From: a bacterium
GTDB lineage: Bacteria > 4484-113 > JAFGCY01
NCBI GenBank assembly: GCA_020849855.1
Contig: JADZFO010000060.1
Coordinates: 45,362 to 109,361, forward strand
Reading direction: 5' to 3'
DNA length: 64,000 nucleotides
Position numbers and translations under genes: made by a program. Shown one piece after another: positions 52,861 to 61,380 of this stretch; within the stretch, counting starts at the first letter, position 1, and the number at the start of each line of letters is the position of its first letter. The notes beneath the pieces are model-generated. The model worked only from the letters and a program-made list of their open reading frames with translations, was not told where the DNA came from and ran no database searches.

Positions 52861-52887
52861 AAGGCCGGCAGCAATGCCGGCCTTTTG
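52861..52887 (+). terminator. Rho-independent terminator after ftsH
   Basis: AAGGCCGGCA-GCAA-TGCCGGCCTT stem (10 bp with A-T ends) then TTG. The next gene's -10 (TATAAA, 52903) follows at once, so the lipoprotein downstream has its own transcript. Confidence 0.85.
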
Positions 52888-52914
52888 CCTTTCCTGGCCG
52901 GGTATAAAGAGCTG

Positions 52915-53406
52915 ATGCGCGCTGCATTCATCCTGTTGCTTGTTCTTTCAACCCTTGTCGCCTGCGGCAATATTGGCAACGTCTCCGCCGACCCGATCAT
53001 CTTCGTCCCCTATGTCGAAGAGCTCAGCTTTCCGGCAGAGGTAGAGGCCGGAGAATGGATGGAGATCAAGGTCAGTCTGGACTTCGGCAGCCGCAGCGCC
53101 TTGCTGGACAGCGGAGACTACATTGTCACCAGCAACCTGATCGGCGAGGATTTCACCGTCTATATGGTCGAGGGCGGACCTTCTGACCAGGATCTGGCAG
53201 CTGTATCCGGCAGCTTCAGAAGCAGCAACAGCGTGCAGGAGACACTGCGCTTCTTTGTCCACCTGCCAGGTGAGTACCAGCTGCGGCTGGGCAGTGTTAA
53301 CCACCCGCAGCAGGCTGGCGCAAAGCTGCACTACGGCTGGGGCGATCATTCACTGCCCCGCAACAACACCTTTGGCTATCGCCGGATAGATTTCACGGCG
53401 CGCTGA
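52915..53406 (+). CDS. Unknown small lipoprotein
   Basis: 163 residues from ATG 52915. TATAAA ends six bases before the ATG and no ribosome binding site exists, so a leaderless message is likely. Signal FILLLVLSTLVACGN with lipobox LVAC (Cys about 17). The mature part is beta-rich: VEELSFPAEVEAGEWMEIKVSL and QETLRFFVHLPGEYQLRLGSVNH, Ig-like in appearance. No family recognised. Confidence 0.72.
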   Translation: MRAAFILLLVLSTLVACGNIGNVSADPIIFVPYVEELSFPAEVEAGEWMEIKVSLDFGSRSALLDSGDYIVTSNLIGEDFTVYMVEGGPSDQDLAAVSGSFRSSNSVQETLRFFVHLPGEYQLRLGSVNHPQQAGAKLHYGWGDHSLPRNNTFGYRRIDFTAR

Positions 53407-53620
53407 GAAGGCGCAGCTTTGAAACTCCGCCGCCGGGGCGCGGCCATGACCCTCAGGGCGACATAATCAGAAGCTGCAGCATGCCCAGCTGCGTGAGTGG
53501 CCGCGCTTTGCAGGTGTCTGAACCCTGACGGCCGATGTCTGCCTGTTGCCAGTAATGCCTTCAGCCAGGCCAGCGCGCGGATAGCCGCATTCAGGCGCGA
53601 CTTGCGGTTAAGATAGGAGG

Positions 53621-55681
53621 ATGCGCAAGGAAGTCTGGGCGCCTGCTCGTGTACTGCTTCTCCTGCTCGCCTTTGCCGCACTGCAGTCCTGCGGCGGCGC
53701 CAGTCAGGGAATCACGGCTCTGCATTCCAGACCAAAGCAGCAGCCTGCAGGATTCAGCCTGCCTGCCCCATCCAGTTTGGCCGCCGCTTTGCAGCCTCTG
53801 CCCCGCTCGGCCAGCTTTGAGATGGAAGACCTGGTGGTTGCCGGCGAGGACTTCTCTGCCGAGCTGCCCTTCAACCGCGTCAGTGCCGGCCCGGATGCGG
53901 CAACCTTCAGCCCGAACTGGTTCCCCGGCACGCCGGGGATCGACGGCCTGGCCTATGCGATCTACAGCTTCAGCATCCCGAACTTCAGCGGCAGCGAAAA
54001 GCTGAGCTACTTCTGGAAGAACGCCCCGACCAACCCTGAGCGCGCCTTCATTGCCCTGGCCAACTTTGATACGGACGCCTGGGACTGGAGGGCCGGCAAC
54101 GCCGAGGGCAAGATTGAGTACGCTTCCTTTGACCCTTACTTCGTCGCCGGCGGCAACATGCTGGTGGCGATGGTGCTGACGGGCGAGGCGGTTGGCGAGC
54201 TGGACTCGATCCGCATCGGCGGCCTGCCGCCGCAGGTCAGCCTCAGCGCAAGTGTGCGCGGCGGCATCCTGCCCTTTGCCACGACGCTCACGGCGCAGGC
54301 CAGCGACCCGGACAACGCGATTGCTGAGTACCTCTGGGACCCCGAAGGCGATGGCAGCTTTGACATCAGCACCGCCGCCGTGCCGGAGCTGGTACAGCAG
54401 CTCACAGTACCCGGCACCTTCCAGGCGGCGGTAAAGGTTGTGGATGCCGAAGGCATCTTTACTGTAGAGAGCATCACGCTGCGGGCCTATGCTCCCGGCG
54501 CTTTTACTGTCGGCGGCATCGATTCGGATGGCGGCCAGACCTGCCTGCTGGCGCCGGACGGCCGGCTGCTGCTGGTTGGGCACAGCCAGTTTGGGCTCAA
54601 GGACGACCTGCTTTTCTGCAGCGTATCCCCGGAGGGTGTGGTTGATTTTGCCCGGATCTGGGGCGGGAGTGACTACGAGGCGGTTAACGCCGCCTTGCTC
54701 AGCAGCGATGGCTTCGTCTACCTCACCGGCAGTGACTTCTCGAACGATGCGGTGCTGCTCCAGAAGTGGGACACCGATGGCAACCTGATCTGGACCCGGG
54801 GCCTCGGTGTTACCGGAAACGCTGTTGCCAAAGGCCTGACGGAAAGCGCCGACGGGCAGATCGTGCTCTGCGGAGACCTGGTACCTACCGCGGGCCAGGA
54901 GGCCATTGCCGCCTTTGACAGCGATGGCACGCTGCTCTGGGCCCGCGGGGTGGGGGATGTCAGCAAGATCTGCCTGCTGGCGGACTGCCAGTTCTTCCAG
55001 CCCGCGGCCGGGCCCGGCGAGATCCGCTGCTGCGGCACTATCATCAATGACAGCAAGGACCTGCTCTATCTGAGCTTCAACACTGCAGGCGATCTGCAAA
55101 GCTCCCTGCTCTACGGCGACGTTTCACTGGATGAGACTGCAAACTCAATGACCATTGATCCCGCAGGAGAAAGCTACATCCTGGGTGGCTTCGACTTTGT
55201 GGCGGCCATCGCGCTGCTTGCCAGGGTGGGCGGTAAGGTCAGCTACGTGGCCGGCACGGACACTTCCGATGATATCTATCCTGCCGGGATTCACTTCGAC
55301 GATGGCAGGCTGCAGGTCCTCCTCGCCGGCGTGATTGACAAAGGCTTCTACGGCCTCTTCGACACTTCCTTTGCCCTGCAGTCAATGCAGGCCTTCGGCA
55401 GCAGCCAGTTCATCTATCTATCCGGCCTGGAAGCCTGCGGGCCGGCCGGCGCACTCTGCGCGGGCACCATCAACGGACCGCCGCCTTCCAAATCGTCTTA
55501 CTCTCCAACTGTCGCCGACTTCTCCAATTCCACCTGGAGCGCGGTCAGCCCGCCAGTCTCGAGCGTAAGCATTTTCGTGAAGGAGATCACAACCGAAGCC
55601 CGCGAGCTGAACGGTTTCACAGTCAACAACGGCGGGAACGATGGTAATGCCTGCATCGTGCTGCTGAAGATGGAGAACTAG
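53621..55681 (+). CDS. PKD-domain lipoprotein with beta-propeller-like repeats
   Basis: 686 residues. Signal VLLLLLAFAALQSCGGA with Cys about 24. An N-terminal beta-sandwich region is followed by a PKD domain (about 205-290: ILPFATTLTAQASDPDNAIAEYLWDPEGDGSFD ... FQAAVKVVDAEG). Repeating blades follow: LLAPDGRLLLVGHS, LLSSDGFVYLTGSDFSNDAVLLQKWDTDGNLIW, ESADGQIVLCGD, AFDSDGTLLWARG, TIDPAGESYILGGFD (SBBP/PQQ-like). Probably exposed on the cell surface. TAAGAT ends six bases before the ATG; an AGGAGG also abuts the ATG, too close to act as a normal ribosome binding site. Confidence 0.83.
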   Translation: MRKEVWAPARVLLLLLAFAALQSCGGASQGITALHSRPKQQPAGFSLPAPSSLAAALQPLPRSASFEMEDLVVAGEDFSAELPFNRVSAGPDAATFSPNWFPGTPGIDGLAYAIYSFSIPNFSGSEKLSYFWKNAPTNPERAFIALANFDTDAWDWRAGNAEGKIEYASFDPYFVAGGNMLVAMVLTGEAVGELDSIRIGGLPPQVSLSASVRGGILPFATTLTAQASDPDNAIAEYLWDPEGDGSFDISTAAVPELVQQLTVPGTFQAAVKVVDAEGIFTVESITLRAYAPGAFTVGGIDSDGGQTCLLAPDGRLLLVGHSQFGLKDDLLFCSVSPEGVVDFARIWGGSDYEAVNAALLSSDGFVYLTGSDFSNDAVLLQKWDTDGNLIWTRGLGVTGNAVAKGLTESADGQIVLCGDLVPTAGQEAIAAFDSDGTLLWARGVGDVSKICLLADCQFFQPAAGPGEIRCCGTIINDSKDLLYLSFNTAGDLQSSLLYGDVSLDETANSMTIDPAGESYILGGFDFVAAIALLARVGGKVSYVAGTDTSDDIYPAGIHFDDGRLQVLLAGVIDKGFYGLFDTSFALQSMQAFGSSQFIYLSGLEACGPAGALCAGTINGPPPSKSSYSPTVADFSNSTWSAVSPPVSSVSIFVKEITTEARELNGFTVNNGGNDGNACIVLLKMEN

Positions 55682-55819
55682 CCTCGGGGAGCCAGCTTGA
55701 AAGGCAGCCTGCCATCTGTGCTGCAGCGGACGGGCTTTGCACGGCCTGCGCATGTACTAGCATTAATCAGGCCGCGGCATCCAGACAGCTGAATCAAGTG
55801 CCGCGGCGGCTGGTGCAGA

Positions 55820-58123
55820 GTGCAGCACTGTCTTGCTCTTGTTCTGTTTGCGCTGGTCTTCCTGCGCGCCTGCGGTGCTGGCGCAGAGCCGCAGCCGGGC
55901 ACTGCCGGAGGCGCTGACGCGGGGGGCTCCGCGCCGCTCCTGCCTGCCGGTGATGAATGGGGCCTGCCGCCTCAGGAGGACTGGCCGCAGGACATCGTAA
56001 ACCCCCTGAGCTATGCAGGCTGGTATCGCCACCTTGGCGCCGACAGCTTCGTGGACCTGCTGGCCATCGGCCCTGACCGCGTCCTGCTCAGCGGTGAGAA
56101 GTCCGTCCGGGCCTACTCCCTGAAGGATGGGGCTCTGCTCTGGAGTTATCCCATCGACAGTGTGTTCTTCCCCGATTCCGCCGTGGCCAACAACGACTAT
56201 CTGCGCCTGCAGAGCACTTACGACAGCCTGACCCTGTCCATGCGGGACGGCACGCTGGCCAGCTCCGCGCCAGCTGATATCAGTACCGGCGAGGGCTGGC
56301 AGTCCGCCGACCTCAGGCCGATGTACCTGCGCGAAGAAGAAGCCGCGCCTGATGCGCTGAAACAGGCTGCGGCCGCAGCAGGCCTTGAACAGGGCCTGGA
56401 GGCGCAAAGCGAGCTTCGCGACGAGCGCTACATGGCAGTTCTGTACCAGAGCTATCCGGCGCAGCATGAGCATTGGGGCGTCAACGCGCATCTGCTGGTC
56501 TTTGACCTGGATGCCGGCGGTGGCCTGAAAGCCGGCAGCACGAGGATGCTTGAGCAGCCAGAGCTGCCCCGGGAGCCCGTGGAGCGCTTCATGAAGGCCG
56601 CCAGCCCGCATGCTGACAGCGCCCTGATGCAGGAGCTGGTGTCCGGCGGCGTCGGGAGCTGTCAGGCCCTGCTGCAGCAGTTGCCGCAGATGAACAGCGC
56701 TCAGCTCGATTCACTCATGGCCCTTTGCGTTTACATCTCCAGCCATCAGATGCAGGAATACAGCGCCTATCCGCCCGTCGAGCTGCTCTACACGCGTCTT
56801 GAAGAGCTGCACGACCCACAGCATGCAAAGAAGCTGATGGAGTGGATCGGCAATGAGCAGCTTCAGCCGGCGCGCGGACGCTGCCTGGGCCTGCTGGCTA
56901 ACCTCGGCAACACTGAGGCCGGCGATTTCCTCATGAAGTACTACGACGGCCTGGCTATACAGAAGCTGGACCCCCGCAAGCCGCCATACAGGCTGCAGCC
57001 GGCCTCGCCCTATGGCGGCGACGCCTGGCAGGCCGACTCCATCCCGCCCACTCCGCCGGCACAGGCCGCCCTGGCGCAGGGCGGCACGGCGACAGCCTTT
57101 GTGGCCGACGGCCTGGCCTCCGAGCGCGCAATTTACATCGGCCTCGACCAGGATTCCGACAGCGCCTTTGAGCAGATCCTGGCCACCGGCTGCAGCGATG
57201 TCTACTTCATGCACACGCACCCCGGCGGGGTAGCGCGCGACGCGAAGGGCGCTGCCCTGGGCCTGAGCGTCAGCGGCGACAGCTTTACCCTCAGCTACAA
57301 CAAGGCCCGGATCGAGACGCGCAGCTATGGCGAGGGCCCTGCCCGGCAGAGCTACCGCCTGGTCAGCGGCGGTGACCCGCTCAGCAGCAGGCTGGAGCTG
57401 ACGCAGCTGCGTCTGGACAGCGATTCCGACGGCCTCACGGACCTGCTGGAGGCGCAGCTCATGCTTGACCCGCAGCAGAAGGACAGCGACGGCGACGGCC
57501 TGAGCGACGCTGAGGACGCCTGCCCCAACGTGAACCCCGCGTCGATGGGCAAGCTGGAGCGCGGTGTCGCCCGCGCGCTGGCCTTCTTCTTCCAGACAGA
57601 CCCCCAGGGCGAAGCCTGGTGGCGCATGCACGTGCAGAATCTGCCCTGGTCGGCGCGCTATATCAGCGTCAGCGGCATGGGCCCGGTATCTTACGGCGGG
57701 GTGGCCGGCGCCTTCGGCATCTGCCTGAAGGACGAGCCGGCATTGAGCGCCTACCAGGACCTGCTCCAGGGCTACAACCCCTTCACGCTGCTGGAAATCG
57801 GCTATCAGGAGAGCCTGCCGCAGATGGCGAATGCCGAGGGCCTGAACGCTCTCAGCGGCCCGCCCGCCGCGCTTCCGTCGCATATGTACGAAGCGCCGGA
57901 GGGCGGGGCGCAGCCGGACGGGTCAGAAGCTGCAGCCGAAGCAGCAGCAGGAGCTGCAGGCAGCCCTGAGTCCGCAGGCACCGCGCCGCAGCCCAGCGAA
58001 GGCCTGCCCGGCGACCGCTCAGTCCTGTGGTTCAACCTGTCGCTGAACGGCTTCATGATCCAGATGGTGGAGATCGACGGTGAACTCTATCCCGTACGTC
58101 AAGACATGACCTGGATCAGCTGA
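55820..58123 (+). CDS. Large secreted protein with thrombospondin type 3 calcium-binding repeats
   Basis: 767 residues from GTG 55820. Signal LALVLFALVFLRACGAG suggests a lipoprotein, though Arg at -2 is unusual. N-terminal half has a propeller-like strand pair (DLLAIGPDRVLLSGEKSVRAYSLKDGALLW) and helical segments. Near residue 535-575 there are two TSP3/calcium motifs: DSDSDGLTDLLEAQ and DSDGDGLSDAEDACPNVNP. A Ser/Ala/Gly/Pro-rich low-complexity segment (AAAEAAAGAAGSPESAG) precedes the last strands. Function unknown; likely envelope or surface associated. Same orientation as the preceding PKD lipoprotein. Confidence 0.75.
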   Translation: MQHCLALVLFALVFLRACGAGAEPQPGTAGGADAGGSAPLLPAGDEWGLPPQEDWPQDIVNPLSYAGWYRHLGADSFVDLLAIGPDRVLLSGEKSVRAYSLKDGALLWSYPIDSVFFPDSAVANNDYLRLQSTYDSLTLSMRDGTLASSAPADISTGEGWQSADLRPMYLREEEAAPDALKQAAAAAGLEQGLEAQSELRDERYMAVLYQSYPAQHEHWGVNAHLLVFDLDAGGGLKAGSTRMLEQPELPREPVERFMKAASPHADSALMQELVSGGVGSCQALLQQLPQMNSAQLDSLMALCVYISSHQMQEYSAYPPVELLYTRLEELHDPQHAKKLMEWIGNEQLQPARGRCLGLLANLGNTEAGDFLMKYYDGLAIQKLDPRKPPYRLQPASPYGGDAWQADSIPPTPPAQAALAQGGTATAFVADGLASERAIYIGLDQDSDSAFEQILATGCSDVYFMHTHPGGVARDAKGAALGLSVSGDSFTLSYNKARIETRSYGEGPARQSYRLVSGGDPLSSRLELTQLRLDSDSDGLTDLLEAQLMLDPQQKDSDGDGLSDAEDACPNVNPASMGKLERGVARALAFFFQTDPQGEAWWRMHVQNLPWSARYISVSGMGPVSYGGVAGAFGICLKDEPALSAYQDLLQGYNPFTLLEIGYQESLPQMANAEGLNALSGPPAALPSHMYEAPEGGAQPDGSEAAAEAAAGAAGSPESAGTAPQPSEGLPGDRSVLWFNLSLNGFMIQMVEIDGELYPVRQDMTWIS

Positions 58124-58357
58124 GCCTTCGTGCCGCAAAGCCGCGCTGCGCGGCAGCCACTACGCGCATCTGCGCAGCCAAGGCAGCTGTGCTCTGCTCT
58201 ACGCGCCTGCGCTGCTGAGCTAATCGAGACAGCGCAACAATAGCGCCGCAGCGGTGTCTTTAGCATGTCCCTCAAGTTCAATGTGTAGCAGTACTAACAA
58301 ACCCGGCGGGCCAGTGCCTGCCGGAACATGTCCGCCATGTGCGGCGAGGAGGATTAC

Positions 58358-58840
58358 ATGCTTACATCTCGTTTCAGTGCTGTCTTTCCGAACAAGGTGG
58401 CCGCGGAAAACGCGGTGAAGGAACTGCGCGAACTTGGCGTCCCCAACAGCTCAATCGCTGTGGTCACCAAGGACCAGTCCGCCAAGGCGGCGGCCGTCGG
58501 AGCGGCGGAGGGCCTGGCGGTGGGCGCCGGCCTGGGCGCGCTCTTCGGCCTCGCGGCCGTGGCCATCCCGGGCGTCGGCCCCTTCATCACGGCGGGCTGG
58601 CTGGCCTCCACGCTTGGCCTGACCGGCGGCGCGGCGGCCTCCGGCGCGATCGTCGGCGGCAGCGCGGGTCTGCTGGCCGGCGCCCTGGCCAAGGCCGGCT
58701 ATGCGGCGGAAGAGGCCAAGTTCCTGTCCGACCGGCTGGATGACGGCGGTGTCCTGGTGGCGCTGGAAAAGAACGCGCCGATCAGCGACCTGAGCCTGGC
58801 GGAGGTCTTCAGCCGCCACGGCGGTCTGCGCTACGCCTAA
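58358..58840 (+). CDS. General stress protein (GSP17M/YflT)-like with glycine-rich hydrophobic segment
   Basis: 160 residues from ATG 58358, GGAGG six bases upstream. The N-terminal 40 residues (AVFPNKVAAENAVKELRELGVPNSSIAVVTKD) match the short alpha/beta module of YflT-type stress proteins. It is followed by a glycine/alanine-rich hydrophobic stretch with glycine-zipper character (GLAVGAGLGALFGLAAVAIPG and GAAASGAIVGGSAGLLAGALA). The C-terminus repeats the alpha/beta half. Probably membrane associated and stress related; no catalytic motif. The 234 bases upstream (58124-58357) show no gene. Confidence 0.78.
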   Translation: MLTSRFSAVFPNKVAAENAVKELRELGVPNSSIAVVTKDQSAKAAAVGAAEGLAVGAGLGALFGLAAVAIPGVGPFITAGWLASTLGLTGGAAASGAIVGGSAGLLAGALAKAGYAAEEAKFLSDRLDDGGVLVALEKNAPISDLSLAEVFSRHGGLRYA

Positions 58841-58968
58841 GCGATGCTCAGCGGTCCGGCGGACGCAGCGGCATCCCTCCGCGGCGCCGCCGGATCTTTC
58901 TACCCTTGTTGCCTCTGGTCCAATGGTTGCCGTTAACTGCCATAGTGGCCCGGCGCCGGCCCGGCAGG

Positions 58969-60093
58969 CTAGAACCGGAGTATCCTGCGCCCGCAGGGTG
59001 AAACCGGCATGCTGCCAAGGATGGCATGCAGGCCGCTACGTCCCAGCCGCTTCCCGGTCGCGGCCTTGTGCCTCTGACACAGCAGGGCGATGGTCCCCGC
59101 GGCTATGCCGGCGGCAAAGCTTGTTCCGCTGACCCGGGTGGGACATTCCCTTTCGAACTTATGTGTTTCGATGTCTTCGCCGGGCGCCAGCAGGTCAATC
59201 TGGTTGACACTGCTGTTGAAGCTGGATTCATTTCCCCTGGCGTCGATGGAACCCACGCAGATCGCGCTCTGGTGAATCCCGGGCCAGAAGCTGCGCAGCA
59301 GACCCTTGTTGCCAGCGGCGCAGACCACGATCGCTTCCTGTCGGTCGGCCTCTTCCAGCGCCTGGCAGACGGCGCTCACACCGCTGGGATAGGTGATGGT
59401 GGTCAAAATGACCTCGGCGCCATACTCAAGCGCCTTGCGGATGCCGCAGGCCAGGTGGCAGGCATGCGACTTGTTGTCGAAGACCGCCTTGATCGGCAGT
59501 ACCTGGCAGGCCGGCGCCATGCCGTGCCTGATGCCGGCCACCTGGCAGGCCAGGGCAGTACCGTGCCCGCTGCGGTCAATCGGTTTGTGCTTCGGGAATG
59601 CCAGGTTCAGCTCCGCGCCTTCTGCCAGCAGTTTGCGGTAGGTCTTCAGAGCCGGACTGATCTGGCTCTGGCGCGGATCGATACCGGAGTCCACGATAGC
59701 CACCAGCACGTCTTCCCCGCGGAAACCCTGAGCATGCCAGTTATGGCGGCCCATCCAGTCCTGGGACCAGAAACGCGGCGCCACCCAGTCCCCGTTGCCG
59801 GCTTCCCGGTAGTTTCGGTCAAGCTGCCGCAGCGTCTCCAGCCGTTGAATGCGCAGCGGGCTGAAGCTGGTTGATTCGACCAGCGAGCCCACAAGGTCCT
59901 GCGGCTTTTTGGTGTCCGTCTCTTCCTCGATCACTTCGCCGCAGCTAAGGCTCTCACAAAGATACTTCAGCCTCAGGCCCTGAATACTCAGGTGCTTTTC
60001 CAGCCTGGCGGCCAGAGCCGGCCGCTCCTCGAAGGGCACTGCGCTCCAGTCCAGCTCAAACCGGACGGGCGCTCGATCTATCTGAACCGACAT
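58969..60093 (-). CDS. Subtilisin-like serine protease (S8) without signal peptide
   Basis: 374 residues. Catalytic triad complete: Asp in VAIVDSGIDPRQSQ, His in DRSGHGTALACQVAG, Ser in VSGTSFAAGIAAGTIAL; oxyanion Asn in VVCAAGNKG. About 125 residues precede the Asp motif with no hydrophobic signal, so the enzyme is probably cytosolic. This N-terminal part (RFELDWSAVPFEERPALAARLEKHL) could be a propeptide or substrate-recognition domain. The sequence is Cys-rich for a subtilase (for example LCESLSCGE and HACHLACGIR). Encoded 36 bases downstream of an unknown protein, probably a functional pair. Confidence 0.9.
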   Translation of the reverse strand: MSVQIDRAPVRFELDWSAVPFEERPALAARLEKHLSIQGLRLKYLCESLSCGEVIEEETDTKKPQDLVGSLVESTSFSPLRIQRLETLRQLDRNYREAGNGDWVAPRFWSQDWMGRHNWHAQGFRGEDVLVAIVDSGIDPRQSQISPALKTYRKLLAEGAELNLAFPKHKPIDRSGHGTALACQVAGIRHGMAPACQVLPIKAVFDNKSHACHLACGIRKALEYGAEVILTTITYPSGVSAVCQALEEADRQEAIVVCAAGNKGLLRSFWPGIHQSAICVGSIDARGNESSFNSSVNQIDLLAPGEDIETHKFERECPTRVSGTSFAAGIAAGTIALLCQRHKAATGKRLGRSGLHAILGSMPVSPCGRRILRF

Positions 60094-60129
60094 TGCTTTT
60101 CCCCTGTTTCAGACCGCAGACGTCTGGAC

Positions 60130-60813
60130 TTACTGCAGATCCCAGTCGATTGCTTCTTCGTCGTAGCAAACGTCAACCTTGTTGTGCGCGCAGGTGGCAG
60201 TCCCCAGCATGTTGCCGTCCAGCTCCAGCCCGTCCACGATGGTGTCCCGGTCAAAGGTCAGGAAGCCGAAGACATCCGCGGTAGGCATGTTCGGGCAGGA
60301 AGGGGAGAACTCGCTTACCGTCACCTGCCAGCGGTAGGTGCCGGGCTCGGCACTTCCGTTCTGGTCTCGCGGTGTCTCCCGCTCGCCGCTGAAGGCTCCG
60401 TTGGGCTTGGGCACCAGGCTGCCAAAGGGGCTGGGCCAGGCTGAACTGACGGTGATCAGGACCAACACCGCCACCATGACTTCCTCCCCTTCCTGGGCCG
60501 GGTCCGCCTCATCCTCGGACCAGACCGATCCGCAGATCCGCATGGTGCGGCTGGAACTCGCGCTCATGCTGCGGCGATGGTCATGCTGGGCCAGGGCCAT
60601 GCCGTCCGACTGGCGGGTCAGGCTGATGCTCAGCATGTACTTGCCATCCATCAGGTGCTCAGGCTTAAGTTCGAATTCGAGTTCATAGGAGTAGCTGACC
60701 TCTCCACTTCCATGCTTCCGAGCCCTGATGTTCTGGGCCGGCAGCTTGTACTGGAAGGCGTCAGTATTGAAATTGCTGGCGTTTGCTGTATCCATGTCTT
60801 CCCCCGGGTTCAT
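60130..60813 (-). CDS. Unknown protein encoded with the subtilase
   Basis: 227 residues from ATG 60813, or 221 from ATG 60795, which has a GGGGGAA stretch three bases upstream. No signal peptide; one moderately hydrophobic stretch (EVMVAVLVLITVSSAW) in the middle. A Ser run (RRSMSASSSRTMR), beta-type strands (YSYELEFELKPEHL, TYRWQVTVSEF) and a C-terminal part with FGFLTFDRDTIVDGLELDG. Acidic end. No family recognised. It may be substrate, inhibitor or partner of the protease. Three 11-bp-spaced repeats lie upstream. Confidence 0.6.
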   Translation of the reverse strand: MNPGEDMDTANASNFNTDAFQYKLPAQNIRARKHGSGEVSYSYELEFELKPEHLMDGKYMLSISLTRQSDGMALAQHDHRRSMSASSSRTMRICGSVWSEDEADPAQEGEEVMVAVLVLITVSSAWPSPFGSLVPKPNGAFSGERETPRDQNGSAEPGTYRWQVTVSEFSPSCPNMPTADVFGFLTFDRDTIVDGLELDGNMLGTATCAHNKVDVCYDEEAIDWDLQ

Positions 60814-60862
60814 TTTGATGACACTAAGTTAGCGCAATTCCACTGGAAAGGTGGCAAGAGTG

Positions 60863-60890
60863 GTTCAAGACATGTTCAATGCAGGTTCAA
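60863..60890 (-). promoter_or_regulatory. Three GTTCAA direct repeats at exact 11-bp spacing
   Basis: GTTCAA at 60863, 60874 and 60885 (TTGAAC on the minus strand), 50-78 bases upstream of ATG 60813. Direct repeats at 11-bp period are the usual binding pattern of OmpR/PhoB-type response regulators. Suggests two-component control of the protease pair; the regulator is not in the window. Confidence 0.45.
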
Positions 60891-60951
60891 GAAGATCGTC
60901 GCGCCTGGCCTCGGCATGACAGGCGCTGAATCATTCCCTGCCGCGGGCGGG

Positions 60952-60957
60952 TATACT
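60952..60957 (+). promoter_or_regulatory. -10 element for ssrA
   Basis: TATACT preceded by GGG, 62 bases before the mature tmRNA 5' end. No clear -35 at 17 bp. A leader of about 55 bases would be removed by RNase P. Confidence 0.4.
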
Positions 60958-61018
60958 CCATGGCCCCGCGGCCTGGCTTGCGGGGTGCGCCGCCCTGCAG
61001 CGGCGGGCACATTGACAT

Positions 61019-61380
61019 GGGGGTGCACTGGTCTCGACGGGGAGGCTGAAGCGTGGGCTGCGTCCCGCGCCTGAGCTAAGCGCGGCAAACTGGCTCAAAC
61101 AATAGCTGCGAACAACAGCAACGTCCGTCTCGCTGCTGCTTAACACCAGCACTTGACCGTGTAAGCGCTGCCCGGCCCGAGGCGGCGCCCAAGCGTGAGC
61201 GAATCGGGCTGGCGCTATTCCTGACCCGGGGGTAGCGTAAGACTTAGGGTTGCCGCCTCCGGCACTGGTTGTCAGTGTCTGCAGAGCCGGAGGCGAAAGA
61301 ACTAATCACACTGACTATGGACGTAGACGCCAACGGGGATCCCTCTTCGGACGCGGGTTCGATTCCCGCCACCTCCACCA
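61019..61380 (+). ncRNA. ssrA: tmRNA (one-piece)
   Basis: Rescues stalled ribosomes by trans-translation. The 5' end GGGGGTGCACTGGTCTCGAC and 3' end GGTTCGATTCCCGCCACCTC followed by CACCA form the tRNA-like acceptor (7 bp, one G-U) and T-arm; CCA is encoded. The tag frame after AATAGCT begins with resume codon GCG at 61107 and reads ANNSNVRLAAA then TAA (61140-61142). 362 bases, a normal length, in one piece. Its last eight bases are shared with the 96-bp inverted repeat of the adjacent element, and the recombinase gene runs antisense into it as far as 61315. Confidence 0.97.

Noticed and set aside
61315..61372. The recombinase tail WRWRESNPRPKRDPRW as a real conserved C-terminus
   Set aside because: It is the antisense translation of the tmRNA T-arm, a well-known artefact of genes running into tRNA-like ends.
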